In this document: in pieces, positions 1 to 11,363 of the stretch | How positions within the stretch are numbered: position 1 is the first letter of the stretch | How the letters are laid out: each line of letters starts with the position of its first letter | Source: Auricularia sp. M13 | Lineage: Eukaryota > Basidiomycota > Agaricomycetes > Auriculariales > Auriculariaceae | Assembly (NCBI GenBank): GCA_037042915.1 | Contig: CM073198.1 | Coordinates: 3,348,001 to 3,412,000, forward strand | Length of the DNA stretch: 64,000 bases | Direction of reading: 5' to 3' | The notes under the pieces: generated by a model | What the model was told of the DNA's origin: nothing | What the model saw: only the letters and a program-made list of their open reading frames with translations | Database searches by the model: none | Position numbers and translations under genes: made by a program

Positions 1-395
1 GGGGTGCGTCCGTACCACATTGATTCCCGTGCACTTCTGCTCACGTTCGTTCCAGAGGCCGCAAACCAAGCCAAACGATAGACGACGCGCGCTTCTGTAT
101 CTGTCTAGCTGTATCGAGTATGCTATGCATTGTGGTAATGCACGAGGGCCGTCACGACGCGAACTCGTTCCTCAACACACGGCCCAAATCAAAATATACA
201 ACTGCTCTCTCATCAGAGTGGCTACGCTGCTCTAGGCAGTACAGTGGCATTGCACCCCGCTCCAGATTCCACGCTCCGGGTAAATGGTAGGTGGATATGC
301 GTGCATGCGTGCGCGCCCGCAGTAACAAGTAAAGAGGGTGCACCAGGCATCCCAACCGAAGTAGAAAATGCCCTTCACCCTACGTCCATCGACGT
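1..395. other. 3' flank of the KRE6-type gene
   Basis: No ORF here has recognisable protein character. The stretch lies just past the stop codon of the minus-strand KRE6-type gene and probably holds its 3' UTR and terminator. Confidence 0.5.
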
Positions 396-2739
396 CTATT
401 CGTTCGTGCACTGTCCGAGCAGGCGGTTGCCCGGGAACGACGGGCTGCCCTCCATCTCGGAGAACACGGTCAAGTTGGCGTTCGTGTAGGCCTCCATGTG
501 GCTGAAACCCCATGTCAGCATGCAGCCACCCGTGCGACGGGGGCACTCGCCTGTTGATGTAGTCCAACGTCGGCATCTCTTTGGGGTCGCAGCCGACGTT
601 GTACTTGCCCCTGCAGCAAACAGTCAAAACTACACTCTACGCGCGAGCACGCGTGAATCCACGTACGGAGCCTGATAGACACGAATCCAGTCGATATCCA
701 TGTGAGCGGGGAGGAGCAAGTTGGGGTCGATCCTCCCGAACGTCGGCGACATGCCCAAGTTCGCGATGATGTACTGCAAAGCCCATAAACACCACTTCCA
801 GATCCAGAGCAGAACGACCCACCATAGGCTCGTTGGACACACCGCGGCGCGAGATGCCCGCAGCCTCGTTGGCCGCGACAGCGTCGCCCTCCATGGTCCA
901 CGACAAAACGCCATTGTTGATCCACGAGATATAGCTGCCCTCGTACCCAGGCTGGTACTCGTACCCATACGTCGAGAACGTGATCTCGCCGGGCAGCTGC
1001 GAGTACGCCGCCTGGTTTGTGATCGACAAGCCACTGGTCGCCTCCTGGAACACGCCGCCGTGGTATCCATTGATGAACGTGACACTAGAGTTCGCGATGA
1101 CGGCCTTGCTCTCGTCCCACAAATACCCGTCGTCGAACGGCGCCCACTGCGCAGACTGCGACACGACGCCGCCGTCGGGGCCGATGGTCGCCTCGAAGAT
1201 GTCGATCTCCGGCGCCGAGCGCCCGACGAACGTCCCGTCGTCGTGGCGCGGGCCGGGGTGCGTCGGGTCGTCCTTGCACGTGCAGCGCGAGAGCCGCTGG
1301 CCCGGCAGGAACGACAGCCGGCCCTCGAAGAGCGGGTCGCCGTTCGTCGGCACCGTCGGGTCGCCCGGCAGCGTCTGGTTCGCCAGCGTGCCCTTGTCGC
1401 ACTCGTCGTAGCCCTGGTACGGCCACATGCCCTCCAGGGACGCGCCGTACCCGGCTCTCCCGAGGTTGCCCATAGTCCACCTGGCAAAGAAAGAAAGAGA
1501 AGCAAGTCAGCATGACGACGAGGTCTGCGGGGAGATGCAACGCACAGAGCGGGCCAGAGGCCGCTGAGCTTGGGGCTGCCGGGCAGCGACACAGAGGCGA
1601 GGACCATGCCGCCGGTGAAGCAGAACTTGTTCCACGTGGAGACCATGCCGCCCATGAAGTTGAGGTCGTGGTTCTTGGTCTGGTTGAACCAGATGCGCAT
1701 GGCGCCGTTGGTGGTGATGACCTGCTGGGGGTCGTACCACTCGAGGTTGCTCGTCTGCCAGTAGTACAGGTCGACCGCCTCCCAGTATGGGTCGTCGCCG
1801 GGGTAGAACGTGCGCCCCTCGGTGTTGAACTCGTCGCTGAACACGAGGTCCCACGTCTCGCCGCTGAGCGACGTGATCTGGTGCGCCTCCAGCGGCGTGT
1901 CGAGGTCGATCAGCCCGCGGCCACCGGCAAAGGCGACCTGGCCAGTCGCGTTCGTTCCGCCGATATTGAACGCGCCAAAGAAGCCCTGGTGCGGCTCGAG
2001 GTAGAACGTCGCGATCGGGTACACGGCGCTGCATGAGAGTCAGCTCCCAACCCATCTCATTATGGAGACGGCTCACAAGAGCACAAGGATGCCCGTAACG
2101 AGCACGCAAAGGCAGCCGATGTTGGACATGCCGCGGCGGGTGAAGAGGTGCCCGCGCCGACTGCGCCCGTTGCCCGTCGCCTCGGGCTGGTGGAGATAGT
2201 CGTCGGGGTCCTCGACGTCGTACGAGCCGTACTCCTTCCAGAACGAGGGGTCGGGCGAGATGGCATACTTTTCGTTCAGCAGCACGAACGCGGACATGGT
2301 GATCATGAGCGCCAGGCCACACGCAGAAGAATAGCCGCAAGCTCGCGCGTACCTTCTCGTTGATCTTGGTAATGGACGAAATGGACCCGGCCTTCGTGGA
2401 CGCCGACGAGGCCGAGCCTGCTGTGTACGTGGACGACGACGAGAGTGTGGACGACCCAGACGGCGTGCGGTACAGCGCGGGTTGCGGCGCCGGGTTCTGG
2501 GGACCCCTTCAGATCAGCACCCAGCTGGCGGACCTGAGGGTGAGACAGCGCACATAGAGCTCATACAGATGCCCGGGTGACTTGGGCGGCAGGCTGGGTC
2601 GGGAATAAACTGAGGGCGAAAGGAGCGGCGTTGCCTGAACGCCGCCAAAGACCCGCGGCGAACCAATCGCGCCAGCCCGGGGAGAAGAAGGAAGGGTGCC
2701 GTAGACACGCCGCGGCGCAGAAAGGACTGAATCGGTCAT
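396..2739 (-). CDS. KRE6: KRE6/SKN1-type beta-glucan synthesis protein (GH16)
   Basis: Type II membrane protein of the secretory pathway required for beta-1,6-glucan of the fungal wall (established for yeast Kre6/Skn1). Exons 5' to 3': 2739-2582, 2506-2353, 2267-2077, 2028-1546, 1480-823, 773-667, 610-551, 501-396; they sum to 638 aa in frame. A Ser-rich cytoplasmic tail leads to a membrane segment near residues 154-176 (IGCLCVLVTGILVLF). The GH16-like domain follows, with WTMGNLGRAGYG and the catalytic-type motif EIDIFE near residue 422. The start was chosen because MTDSVLSAPRRVYG opens the tail and a conserved KINEK/YAISPDPSFW junction forms across intron 2. The last intron (502-550) starts with GC, not GT: only that donor rejoins DYIN to a conserved (S)HMEAYTNANLTVF tail. 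First of three surface-related genes on this strand. Confidence 0.95.
502..550 (-). other. GC-AG intron in the KRE6-type gene
   Basis: The donor reads AG|GCGAGT and the acceptor TTTCAG, length 49 nt. The only nearby GT donor (GA|GTGCCC) would throw the conserved C-terminal tail out of frame, so the non-canonical donor is supported by protein conservation. Confidence 0.85.
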
Positions 2740-3118
2740 GACTACGAAATAAAAGAGCGAATGGAGGTGGAAGGGGGGGTATAGACGGAGAGCAGGATAC
2801 CGGTATTTGCCCTTGTTGCGACGGCACTGGTGACTGGAGTGATCGGCCCCTGCACTACAACTCAAGTCCTATCACGTCAATCCTGGCCGTTCTCTTGCGT
2901 TTCGCTTGAAGTTGAGGACGCGAGACTCATACTAATAACAGTGACAGACCAGCCGCAACCGCGCTGTAGACTACTTGCAAAACTAACAACATGGTCGAGG
3001 AAGGTCGTGGAGAGCGCGGGATAAGGGTGAACAATAGAGTTCGAAAGCTGTCGGGATGGAGGGTCGGGCGGAAAGGTGTGATCAAACGGCCATGCCGGGG
3101 GGTATGGAAAGCGTCTGT
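2740..3118. other. Intergenic: KRE6 promoter and neighbour's terminator
   Basis: The stretch separates the start of the KRE6-type gene from the stop of the next minus-strand gene. No convincing ORF or repeat was seen; promoter elements could not be singled out. Confidence 0.4.
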
Positions 3119-4176
3119 CTAGTAGCCTCTGGCAGGGTCGTACGCGCGACCGGAACCGTTGCTCGGCGCACGGTAAAGGGCCATCGGAGCCGGGCTCGCC
3201 GTGCGCGCGTACGGGTTGGGCATCGGGCTGGCCGAACGGTAGCCACCAGGAACGGCAGTGAAGTCGTGCGCGGGCGGGGCGAGCGACGAGGCGTCGTCCG
3301 GAGCGAACATGTTGCGGCGGATGGACGCGTTGTCGTTCTCGAGCATAGGCGGCGCGAGTGACTCGTCCTTCTTCGCGCTCGGCTGCCAGTCAATGGGCGC
3401 AAGACGGTCCTGGAACGAGCGCGACGCCCGGAACTTCCACTTGCGCACAAGGGTCCAGATGAGCGCGAGGCCGCCGATGCTGGATCCGACGATGATGAGG
3501 ATGGTCACGACGTGCGGCGGAATGCGGCTCTTCTTCTCCTGCTGCTTGATGGTCTGTTCGGCCTGCTCCTCGGGCGTGCCGGCGAAGACAATGGACGTAG
3601 CCTCCGTGACGCTCTCGGTCGGCGTCGTGGTCGGCGGCGGCGTCGTGTGCGTGACAGGAGGAGGCGTCGTCTTGGTTTCGGTGGGAGTAGTCACCGTCTC
3701 CGTCGGCGTCGTCTCGGTCACCGTCGGAGTCGTTGAGCTACCCGAAGCGTCGCTGGCGCCGCCACCCAGTGCGCCACCAATGATGTCGCCGAGCCCGCCT
3801 CCGCCGCCAGGACGATTGGGCGTCGGCGTCGGCGTCGTTTGCTGGTGAGCAAATATGAGCGTTACACGACTTAAAGGAAATAGGGCTGCGAAGCGCAACG
3901 CACGCTATTGGCAGGGTTCTGGACGGGGGTGTCGTCGTCCGCATCCGTGTTCCCATTAGGGTCGGGGGCAGCATTAATGGCGCCAGAGTCGGCGGGCGGG
4001 CCAAAGATGCCCTCGAGCAGACGCTTGTTGAGCGGGCTGTTGTACCGTTTGATCATACGCTGGTGCTCGCCACGATTGACGAGCCCCGAGCTGGAGGGGA
4101 CATTTGCCGCAGCAGGTGCGGCAAAGGCAAGGAGCAGTGCAGTAAAGAGCGTGAGTGTTGAGCTTGGGACGACCAT
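3119..4176 (-). CDS. Ser/Thr-rich single-pass membrane protein (Mid2/WSC-like layout)
   Basis: Two exons, 4176-3904 and 3841-3119 (62-nt intron), give 331 aa. The N-terminus is a signal peptide (LFTALLLAFAAPAAA). After a short ordered part comes a Gly-rich and then Thr/Pro-rich stretch of repeated TPTET/TTPP units suited to dense O-glycosylation. A membrane segment follows near residues 201-222 (VVTILIIVGSSIGGLALIW), then a basic stop-transfer (RKWKFR) and a cytoplasmic tail of about 100 residues rich in Ser, Pro and Ala. This is the layout of fungal wall-stress sensors, but no WSC cysteine domain is present, so a sensor role is inference from architecture only. It lies between the KRE6-type gene and the lyase-like gene on the same strand. 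Confidence 0.85.
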
Positions 4177-4663
4177 CGCGGGGCCAGGCGGGTGGGTTAC
4201 GTCGTCGTCAACGGGCTACTAGGCGTTCGTTCAACTGCACGTGCGAGCGAAAGATTCAGTAAATGGCTTGGATAACAAATGGCTGAGCTGCAGCGAGTGC
4301 TAGGCTCGGTCAACGGCGCAATGAGAAAAGAACAAATGGAGGAGAGGCTGTGTGTCCAGCACGGCCAGTGAACGGGAAACGGTGTGATGGCAACAATGGA
4401 CCCACCTTCGAGGTAACCGGAGGGATTCAAGAGTATGCGGACCTCGAATTCTCTCTTCCCGCGCCTCAAATGCTGCGCCAGAAGATCGGCGAAGAAGCGC
4501 GTCCGCGATTGTTTTGTCTTTAGGTCCGCGTTTCCGCGCGTCATTTACTCTTTTACACCGAATGCAGAGTCAATTGTCCGACAAAACGCGCTGGCAAAAC
4601 TAGCAGAACTAAAGGGCATAATGAAAAGGAGATAACAAGAAACATGGCCACCCGCGTCTACGC
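4177..4663. other. Intergenic between two minus-strand genes
   Basis: This should hold the promoter of the Ser/Thr-rich membrane protein and the 3' end of the lyase-like gene. No ORF with protein character was seen. Confidence 0.4.
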
Positions 4664-7255
4664 TCACGAGTGGCTCGACGTACTCCACTGGTCCAATGCC
4701 ACACTCGGCGGCGTCACGAAGTCGCTCGCCGACGCACCATCCCATTGCGGGTTAAACAGCACCTGCAGGTTCTGTGTGCCAGACGCCAATGTGATGGTCA
4801 GGACGGTCACGCCCCTGTTCTCCTGGTCCACCTGGTTCGGTGGCAGCGGGGGGTCATCAGGGAGACGCACAGCGTCCATCTTGTCAAACGTCGCGCCCTG
4901 TGGGCTCAGAATAGTCGCCAGTAACGTCTTGCCGTTGAGCGACAGCGTCGCACTCGAGCCGTTGGGCGTCACCGTGGCGTTAGTGTGCGCACGCCACATG
5001 ATGTTGCCTCCCGTCGATGTGATCTCGTCCTGCAGCAGAATCTGCTTCCGGTTGTTGATCAAGCGAATGCCGCGCTTCACCGACCTGCGATGCAGCATCA
5101 CGAAATTAGAATTGATGCTACATGCGCATAATCCACTCACGAGGCCTGGCCGCTGTACGCAGTCGTCATGTCCGTGACAGCATACGCAGTAGAACCGCTG
5201 GCCAGAGACACGACTGGGCTTGATCCTTGGACATCGCCGGTCGACTCGAACTTGATCGTCGGCTTGGCCGTGGACGGCACCTGATTCTGACCGCCAATGA
5301 GAATGGTATTCTGGCCCTCCGTGCGCTTGCGGTAATACAACCAGCGCAGAGCATCGTCATCCTCGGACTTGAAGTATTCCGTAGAGAGGTAATCACCAGA
5401 TCCGAGCTCGCCGAACCAACGCTCGCCCATAGCATCCAAAACAAAGTCACCGCAGTCAAGGTCACCATGTGCCTGATGCGAGGTAAGCACGCTCGACTTC
5501 ATGGCAAGGTAGACACCCTTGTTGTCCGTCCAGCTGCTGCGCATGGCGACCCAGTTGGTGGAGTCATCGTCGAAGTGGTGATCGAGGGGGAGACCATTCC
5601 ACCATGCACCTTGTACAGTGGGATCGTACCAGAACATAGACCATGGCTCCGAAGCGTCAAAGCGGTCGCGCTGGTACAGCATGTACTTGGGTTCATTGTA
5701 AAGGCTTCCATAGAGCATCATGCCGTTCGCAGTCGTGCTGAACTTGTTGGGGCCGTGGTCCGCGTAGTCGAAGAGCGAGGTCATGCCGAAGACATACATG
5801 TGGTACAAACCGGTCAGCTTGAAGCCCGGATTCGTGCTCAACAGACCATAGTCGCTGCCAGTCGCAGAGATGAGGGCGGATGTCATTTCAGCATGCCCAG
5901 TAGTGCCGAAGTACCTGTGCCAGGACCGATATCCATTAACGTCGGGGTCATTAATGACTCAGGCGAACACATACCAGTAGTTCGGGGTCTCTGTCCACGA
6001 GCCATCTGAAGAGGGGCCGTACACGCACGCCGTCTTCGCGTTTTCAACGGTCTGGTCAAGTATCTGCTCAGCCGTGCCAGTGGGATCGTCGTTAAGGATA
6101 GCAAGTGCGCCCATAGTCAAGCCACTGTTGCAGACACAGTTCCAATTGCCGTGAATTTTAGGCTGCTTCCACCAGTTGTCACCGTCGGGAATACCGAAGG
6201 CGAGACCGGTGTTGATGATACTCCACATGAGCCCGCTGCGTTGCTCAGGCGTCCAGGCGTCGTACAGCCAATCGTAGGCAATGGCAAAAGCGGCCGTCAT
6301 CTCGGCAAGGTCGAGGAAATGCTTCGAGTTCCAATTGTCGGGCCGAGTACCAAAAGGCGTCGACGTGTTGCCGGCGGCGTGCTAGATACGGGCCACTGAG
6401 CTTGACATCCGTCAAGACGAAACATATGGCTCACGTTCAGCTCCTTCCAGGCTGCGTCCATCCACTTGGTTTCCGAGGTCCTGCGATACGCATAGGCATA
6501 TGCCTTGATACGCATCTTGATCTCGCGCGAGACGTCAAGAATACCGCTGCCAGTTAGGCCACCATCCTCGACATAGCGAACGATGGGCATCGACCAGTAC
6601 GTAGAGGCGTTCTTCATGATTTGTGCGTCGAAGGCCTTCATGTAGGGGTCCTTCTCGATGAGATCGGGGAGCGCGTCCCACTTGTACTTGGGAGCAATGA
6701 GACGCGGACGGTCTTCGCGCACGACCTTCGGGCTGGGGTTCGCGGGCTGGAAGCTGTCCGCGGGCCACGCTGCCTTGGCCGATGCAGCTGGGGCAAAGGT
6801 CGGGGCAACGAAGAGCGCATCGTTTGCCTGGCATGGAGTTGAGGAAACCGGTGGTAGCCTGAGCCAAATGAGTGCCGCACCTTTGTGGGGTATACGGGAA
6901 GGAAATAAGAATCAAATGCGACGGGGAATGTGCCAGGGGCGGCGGCACTGCCTGTTGCATTGCCGTTGTCGGAATCGTCCTTGCCCCCGCTAGCAGAGGC
7001 CTTGTCATCCTTCTTGCGAGAGACGACTATGGCAACGACGACGGCAGCCGCGATGATCACGAGGACAATGGGTATCCCAAACTTGACCCACTTGCTCACG
7101 CCCTTTTTGCGCGGCACGGGGGTCACATTGGGCTGGGTGAGATACGCGTTCGAGGAGTTGTAATAGCCGCTGTTGTCCGCGTAGGGATTATGGGCTTGCT
7201 GGTACTGTATGTTCGTTGACGGCCGCTGGTCGGCGTCGTAATAACCGTGAGACAT
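4664..7255 (-). CDS. Membrane-anchored heparinase II/III-like polysaccharide lyase
   Basis: Exons 7255-6881, 6827-6435, 6381-5975, 5914-5141, 5084-4664 give 789 aa. A Tyr/Asn/Gln-rich cytoplasmic tail (1-55) precedes a membrane anchor at about 59-79 (FGIPIVLVIIAAAVVVAIVV), so the catalytic part faces the lumen or outside. The alpha/alpha-toroid domain carries NWNCVCNSGLTMGA and WTETPNYWYFG. The C-terminal beta part has the heparinase II/III signature AHGDLDCGDFVLDAMGERW. Family members cleave acidic polysaccharides by beta-elimination; the substrate here is unknown. The ATG at 7255 was used because the upstream in-frame stretch has no ATG and meets a stop. An N-terminal anchor instead of a signal peptide sets it apart from typical bacterial secreted homologues. 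Confidence 0.92.
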
Positions 7256-7468
7256 GGGAGGACCGACAGCAGCAGCAGGTAGTCCAAATGAGTGTGTGCT
7301 GGCGAACGAGCGATTAGCGTCGAGACTGTCGGAGGATGGCGACCTGGCCAAGGATGCTTCGAGCTCCGATACTCTTCTCCTTACCGACCCCCTGTCAACC
7401 GGACGTGTAGATCATTCCCGCCATCACCGATATTCATTGCTATTGCTGTATACGTTCTATTCTTAATA

Positions 7469-8915
7469 CTAACGCAGCTCCGCGAGGCCGAACACCTCGA
7501 CAGTATTCAGCCAACCTCTCTCTACCACTCTCTCAAACGGCACGTCGTGTAGCTTAGCTACGACCCATGCGACCGCCCCGACCGCTGCAGGCTCGTTCCT
7601 ACCCTTCACCGGTTTTCCCAGCTCAAATCTTTCCGGACGGACCGCGGTCGGAAGGAAGGTCGCGCGCAGCTCGGGTGGCAGGCTATCCAGATGCGATTTG
7701 CTCGCATGCGTGTTCGTGCACGAGCACCACGGTGCATCTTGATGGTGCATTGGTCAGCATCTCGCAGTCTACAACTCAATCGGAGGTTCATACCAGTCTC
7801 GAACATGATGCGACTTGGTGGAATGGTCTTGAGAGCCCCGAGGTTCGACTCTGTCTTCATTCCACATCCATTGACACTGCATTCATCGTCATTTTAACAC
7901 CTCGCGGCCAAGCAAAACGTGAATCTTACCTCAGGTGAAAGCCCATCTGTACCAGCTCGGCGACCTCTTCCGCGGTGCCAGTGAAGCTGTGGACGACTCC
8001 TCCGCGGCCGCCAACGGCCTTCCCACCATCAGTGCCAAAGCCTTCCTCCGAAAGAATCGCCACGAAATCTGCGTGTGCAGCTCTTGAATGCAAAAACAGC
8101 GGGAGATGATACTTTTTGGCGAGGCCGAGCTGCATCCCTGCGATAAAGTTTTAGATATGGACTGTCAACGCTGCCATGCTCACTGAAGTAGGTCTTCTGC
8201 GTCTCGACAGACGCGAAATGCAATCTGTCATAGTCTACCAATTGCGTGAGTCCTTCAAGGCGTCTTATTGGCAAGACGAAGCTGTACCGAGGCCACATTC
8301 GCCAATGGCTACGACTCTTCCGGAGCCTTCCAAGTTGTTGCGAACCAAACTTTCCAACTCCTCGAGGTACGCGGCTGGACCGCGCTTGAACTTCTCAAAC
8401 TCGCCGGAGCGAGTTGGATGGCATCCAACAGTCGCGTATAGACCTTCCTGGCCGTTAGCTTGGACACTCAGAAATTGAAATGAAGGCATACCGAGTTCCT
8501 TGGAAAGCTTGACTGCTTCACGCGACTCGGAAAGAGATGTCCCAGTGATAATCATGGATTTCACTCGCGCGTTGCGCGCTCGCTCGAGCATGGACTGCAA
8601 GTCATCTATAGAGAGTCCATTTGTTCAGATGCCGTGGCTAAAGCGTGGGTATGGACGTCCCACCTTCGTGCTTTTGGTGTCCGTGGTACTTGCCGCGGAA
8701 CACGGGATCGGTGAGGTTTACTGGCCACCAGCAAATTCAAGAAAAGTCCAAGCGCTGCACGAGTAGAGCTCTCACCGCCAATGTCTACGAACGAGCACTT
8801 TCAGATACGTGCATAGCGAGCGCTTAGGGTGCGTACCAATGAATCGTAATTTGTCCAATAGAGTAGCTGCCTGAGCAGCACTTGTAGCTGGGTTTGGTAT
8901 GACGTTGACGCCCAT
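7469..8915 (-). CDS. TatD-family metal-dependent nuclease (TATDN1-like)
   Basis: Nine exons: 8915-8837, 8784-8776, 8720-8664, 8605-8492, 8443-8288, 8234-8184, 8137-7930, 7876-7794, 7737-7469; 341 aa. TatD proteins are TIM-barrel metal-dependent DNases involved in DNA fragmentation and repair. Recognised motifs in order are FIDIGVNLTDPVFRG, ATVGCHPTR, AIGECGLDYDRL, LPLFLHSR, GGVVHSFTG and MFETDAPWC, the last with the metal-ligand Asp. Exon 2 is only 9 nt (ACATTGGCG) and supplies the DIG of the first motif; skipping it keeps the frame but removes these residues. Introns are 46-58 nt. The start gives a 24-residue N-terminal extension with no clear targeting signal. Confidence 0.93.
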
Positions 8916-9269
8916 TCGGTATGGTGAACGTCTAAGAAAGCGGGGTTGTGCAGCGGTACTACCACATCTCGTCGACCTCTTATACGGCGCTCCGCCATTG
9001 ACTCGACCTAACAGCGCGCCCGTCGGTGACTTCGATGGGTGGCCAAATCGTCCGGCCATCAGCAAAGCACTGCACCGAGTTCGCTTGAACATTTCATTGA
9101 AGGTGAGTAAGTGCTGCAAGCTCTGAGCTGGACAGGCGGATTTAGAGTGGGCGCGCGTCGGATCTGAGGCGGATTTAAGAGCGAGCACTGCAGTGGTCGA
9201 CTTACGTACAGTCAAATCGCTGTTACGTATTGACTTTAGTCCGCAGTTCCGCGGAATTGTTGTTCGCCG

Positions 9270-9513
9270 ATTACAGCTGTTCGCAAATGTGAGAGAATTC
9301 CACAGCTGTGTGTGTTCGGGCTGGTGGATTTGCGCTCCACGGGCGCTCGCAGTGCCGCCATATGAATTTGCGCGCGGGACGGACTTAGAGAGCATAGGCC
9401 GTCTTCGGGTGTAAAATCTGTATGGTGAAGTGGAGCATCTCATTGGAGCGCGAATCCACGAGCCCGAACACACACACCTGTAGAATTCTCTGACATTTGA
9501 GAACAGCTGTAAC
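9270..9513. repeat. Near-perfect inverted repeat, MITE-like
   Basis: Arms at 9270-9339 and 9444-9513 are reverse complements with about 7 mismatches over 70 positions by hand alignment. Weaker similarity continues towards the centre, so the whole unit is close to a 244-bp hairpin. No target-site duplication could be assigned with confidence. A miniature inverted-repeat element or a solo palindromic remnant is the simplest reading. Confidence 0.75.
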
Positions 9514-10248
9514 ATCGTGTATGCAGTGGGCTCGAGGCATCCAGGAAATGTTCTTTGGACACTGCAGGCGTTTTGCTTGACATGATTGGATCGAATTACC
9601 GTGACACAGGACGGTCTCTGTGGGTATGAGACGGGTCAGTCAGGTTGAGGCAGGCTGAACAGCACATTTGGATAGATAGCAGGCACTCTGATATACAATG
9701 TGATACCATTTCCCGATCACTCGTCAGGGCCTCAGCTCTTACTCTCGGATTGCTTGTCAACTTCTTGCGCCGGCCTGAAACGCGTGACGCACCATTCAGA
9801 TCTTGCAGCGCTGGGCGGTACCGAAAATTCATTGCAACGAGGAGAATTACCAGCGATGATTCTCGGTCGTAGAAATGCCTCCTCTCGCCCGATCAATCTT
9901 TACAGTAGCACCATACATCACCCGCCCATGCCGGGCATAGATCTGCATCTGCGGTAGAAGCTCAACAACAATACTTCCATGGTCCTCCCTCTCGTCTCGG
10001 ATGGCTAATCCGGGCCAGTGAAGCAGTTGGTCCGACACAACTGGCCAGATTCGTACTGAGGGCGCCGTTATGAAAATCCACTGCACATGGCGTCTAAAGC
10101 ATCCTTGAAATCTGCTTGGTGGAATAATTTAATTCTATTTTCTACACCAATTTCCTTTCGGTCCCGGCGGCTGGTTGACGCTCGCGAATTCTCCCACGTC
10201 CCTATTAACGAAAGACCGCGCTCCCGCGCGCGGCGTGCCAGAAAAATG

Positions 10249-10255
10249 TATATAA
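10249..10255 (+). promoter_or_regulatory. TATA-like element
   Basis: TATATAA lies about 50 bp upstream of an ATG in an excellent context (GCCACCATGG), supporting a plus-strand promoter here. Confidence 0.45.
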
Positions 10256-10303
10256 TTTTATGAGATAAACCATCACGAAATTCCAGCCATTATTCGTGCC
10301 ACC

Positions 10304-11175
10304 ATGGATCTGGATTCGATGTCTCAGTCCCCATCTAGCTTTGAGGTTGCGACAGCGACTACGCTTCCTCAGGATAGCCACCTGCTCGATGGCTGGAAAA
10401 CGGGCGCTTGGAAGGTGAGATAGTTTCACAACTTATTGCTCCCTTGCAGCTCATTGAGAGCCAATAGTGTATCGGTCTGCTGGGGTACGCTGAAAGTTAT
10501 CTCATTTGTTCTGTCGATAATTTATTGAGCCTCTGCTCAGGCTCGGCTATGAGATGAACGTGTCTTCAAGTGGCCACCTCTCTACCGTCATCAGTATCCT
10601 GGCCATCGTTGTACAGGGCCTGGCCATCTTCGGCATCTTTTCTGCGGCGTACTGCATCTTGAAGGCGAGGTGCTGCCGGGAACATCGTGACACCACAGAC
10701 GTAGAGGTGTGTCCCTGTTCTCAGTCACTGGTCAGACTTTTGATGTCTGAATTATCGGAAGAGGGCCGCGGATGCGACGGGCGTAGACCTCGATGGTAGC
10801 GGACTAGGAGTGCATCCCTGCATCGCAGCAATGCCGACACGAGCGAGCTATGCAGCAGGCGCATGCATTCTCCTCGCTGCCACAGTTGTGGACTACAGAG
10901 TGCCGTGTGCTACAGCTGGTATATTCATACTGGCGTTTGTATGGCACCAACGAGCAAGAATCATGTTCGTCGGGCTGTCGGCGGCTTCCATCATCAGGAG
11001 AGTCACAGGCAGTGGTGCTACTACGCTGGGCCTGGCATTTCACAGCAGTAGTCTAGGCTCAGATCTGTTGCAAGTGATTAGGAGGCTGTTATCGGTAGCG
11101 TTCTGGCGCACGTCGTCCTCTTCCACTTTGGACTCGGAGGACTCTGAATCATCGCATGTCCGCGACAGCCATTGA
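10304..11175 (+). CDS. Putative multi-pass membrane protein, unknown
   Basis: I do not recognise the family. A tentative model is 10304-10414, 10461-10474, 10541-10706, 10762-11175, giving 234 aa. The last two exons are the best supported: the first has a hydrophobic stretch (STVISILAIVVQGLAIFGIF) followed by a Cys/Arg-rich stop (KARCCREHR), and the last has two or three further hydrophobic segments (AGACILLAATVV, TAGIFILAFVW) and a Ser/Asp/Glu-rich tail. Exon 1 has a near-ideal Kozak context. The 14-nt second exon is the weakest part; the gene may instead start at the ATG at 10554. Confidence 0.5.
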
Positions 11176-11363
11176 TGTCCATGAAGTCCATCCTCGTTTT
11201 AAGCCACGTCCTACTTGTACCTTATGACTATGATCCGTTCTCGTGGTAGTTGCTAGATGAAGAGGAAAGTAGAACAACAGCTGAGCTGGAAACTCGGCGC
11301 AACAAGCCGTGACACGGTGACCCTGCTCCGACTCTCCGAATTCGACCTGTCTGAACGCGCACT

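Larger units (their letters stand above)
8916..10303. other. Gene-poor 1.4 kb with inverted repeat
   Basis: Apart from the inverted repeat listed separately, I see only short ORFs without recognisable domains on either strand. Composition is closer to AT-balanced than the flanking genes. A decayed mobile element is possible but unproven. Confidence 0.4.

Noticed and set aside
721-1515. 264-codon plus-strand ORF
   Set aside because: Antisense shadow of KRE6 exons; Arg/Ala-rich without a domain.
630-1545. C-terminal half of a 464-codon minus-strand ORF over KRE6
   Set aside because: The ORF runs past the splice donor at 1545 into the wrong frame; the real protein continues in the next exon.
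7256-7351. Upstream extension of the lyase-like protein
   Set aside because: Requires a TTG start; no in-frame ATG and a stop lies further upstream. The ATG at 7255 is used.
8721-8836. Single 116-nt intron in TatD instead of two introns around a 9-nt exon
   Set aside because: Would delete the conserved DIG of FIDIGVNL.
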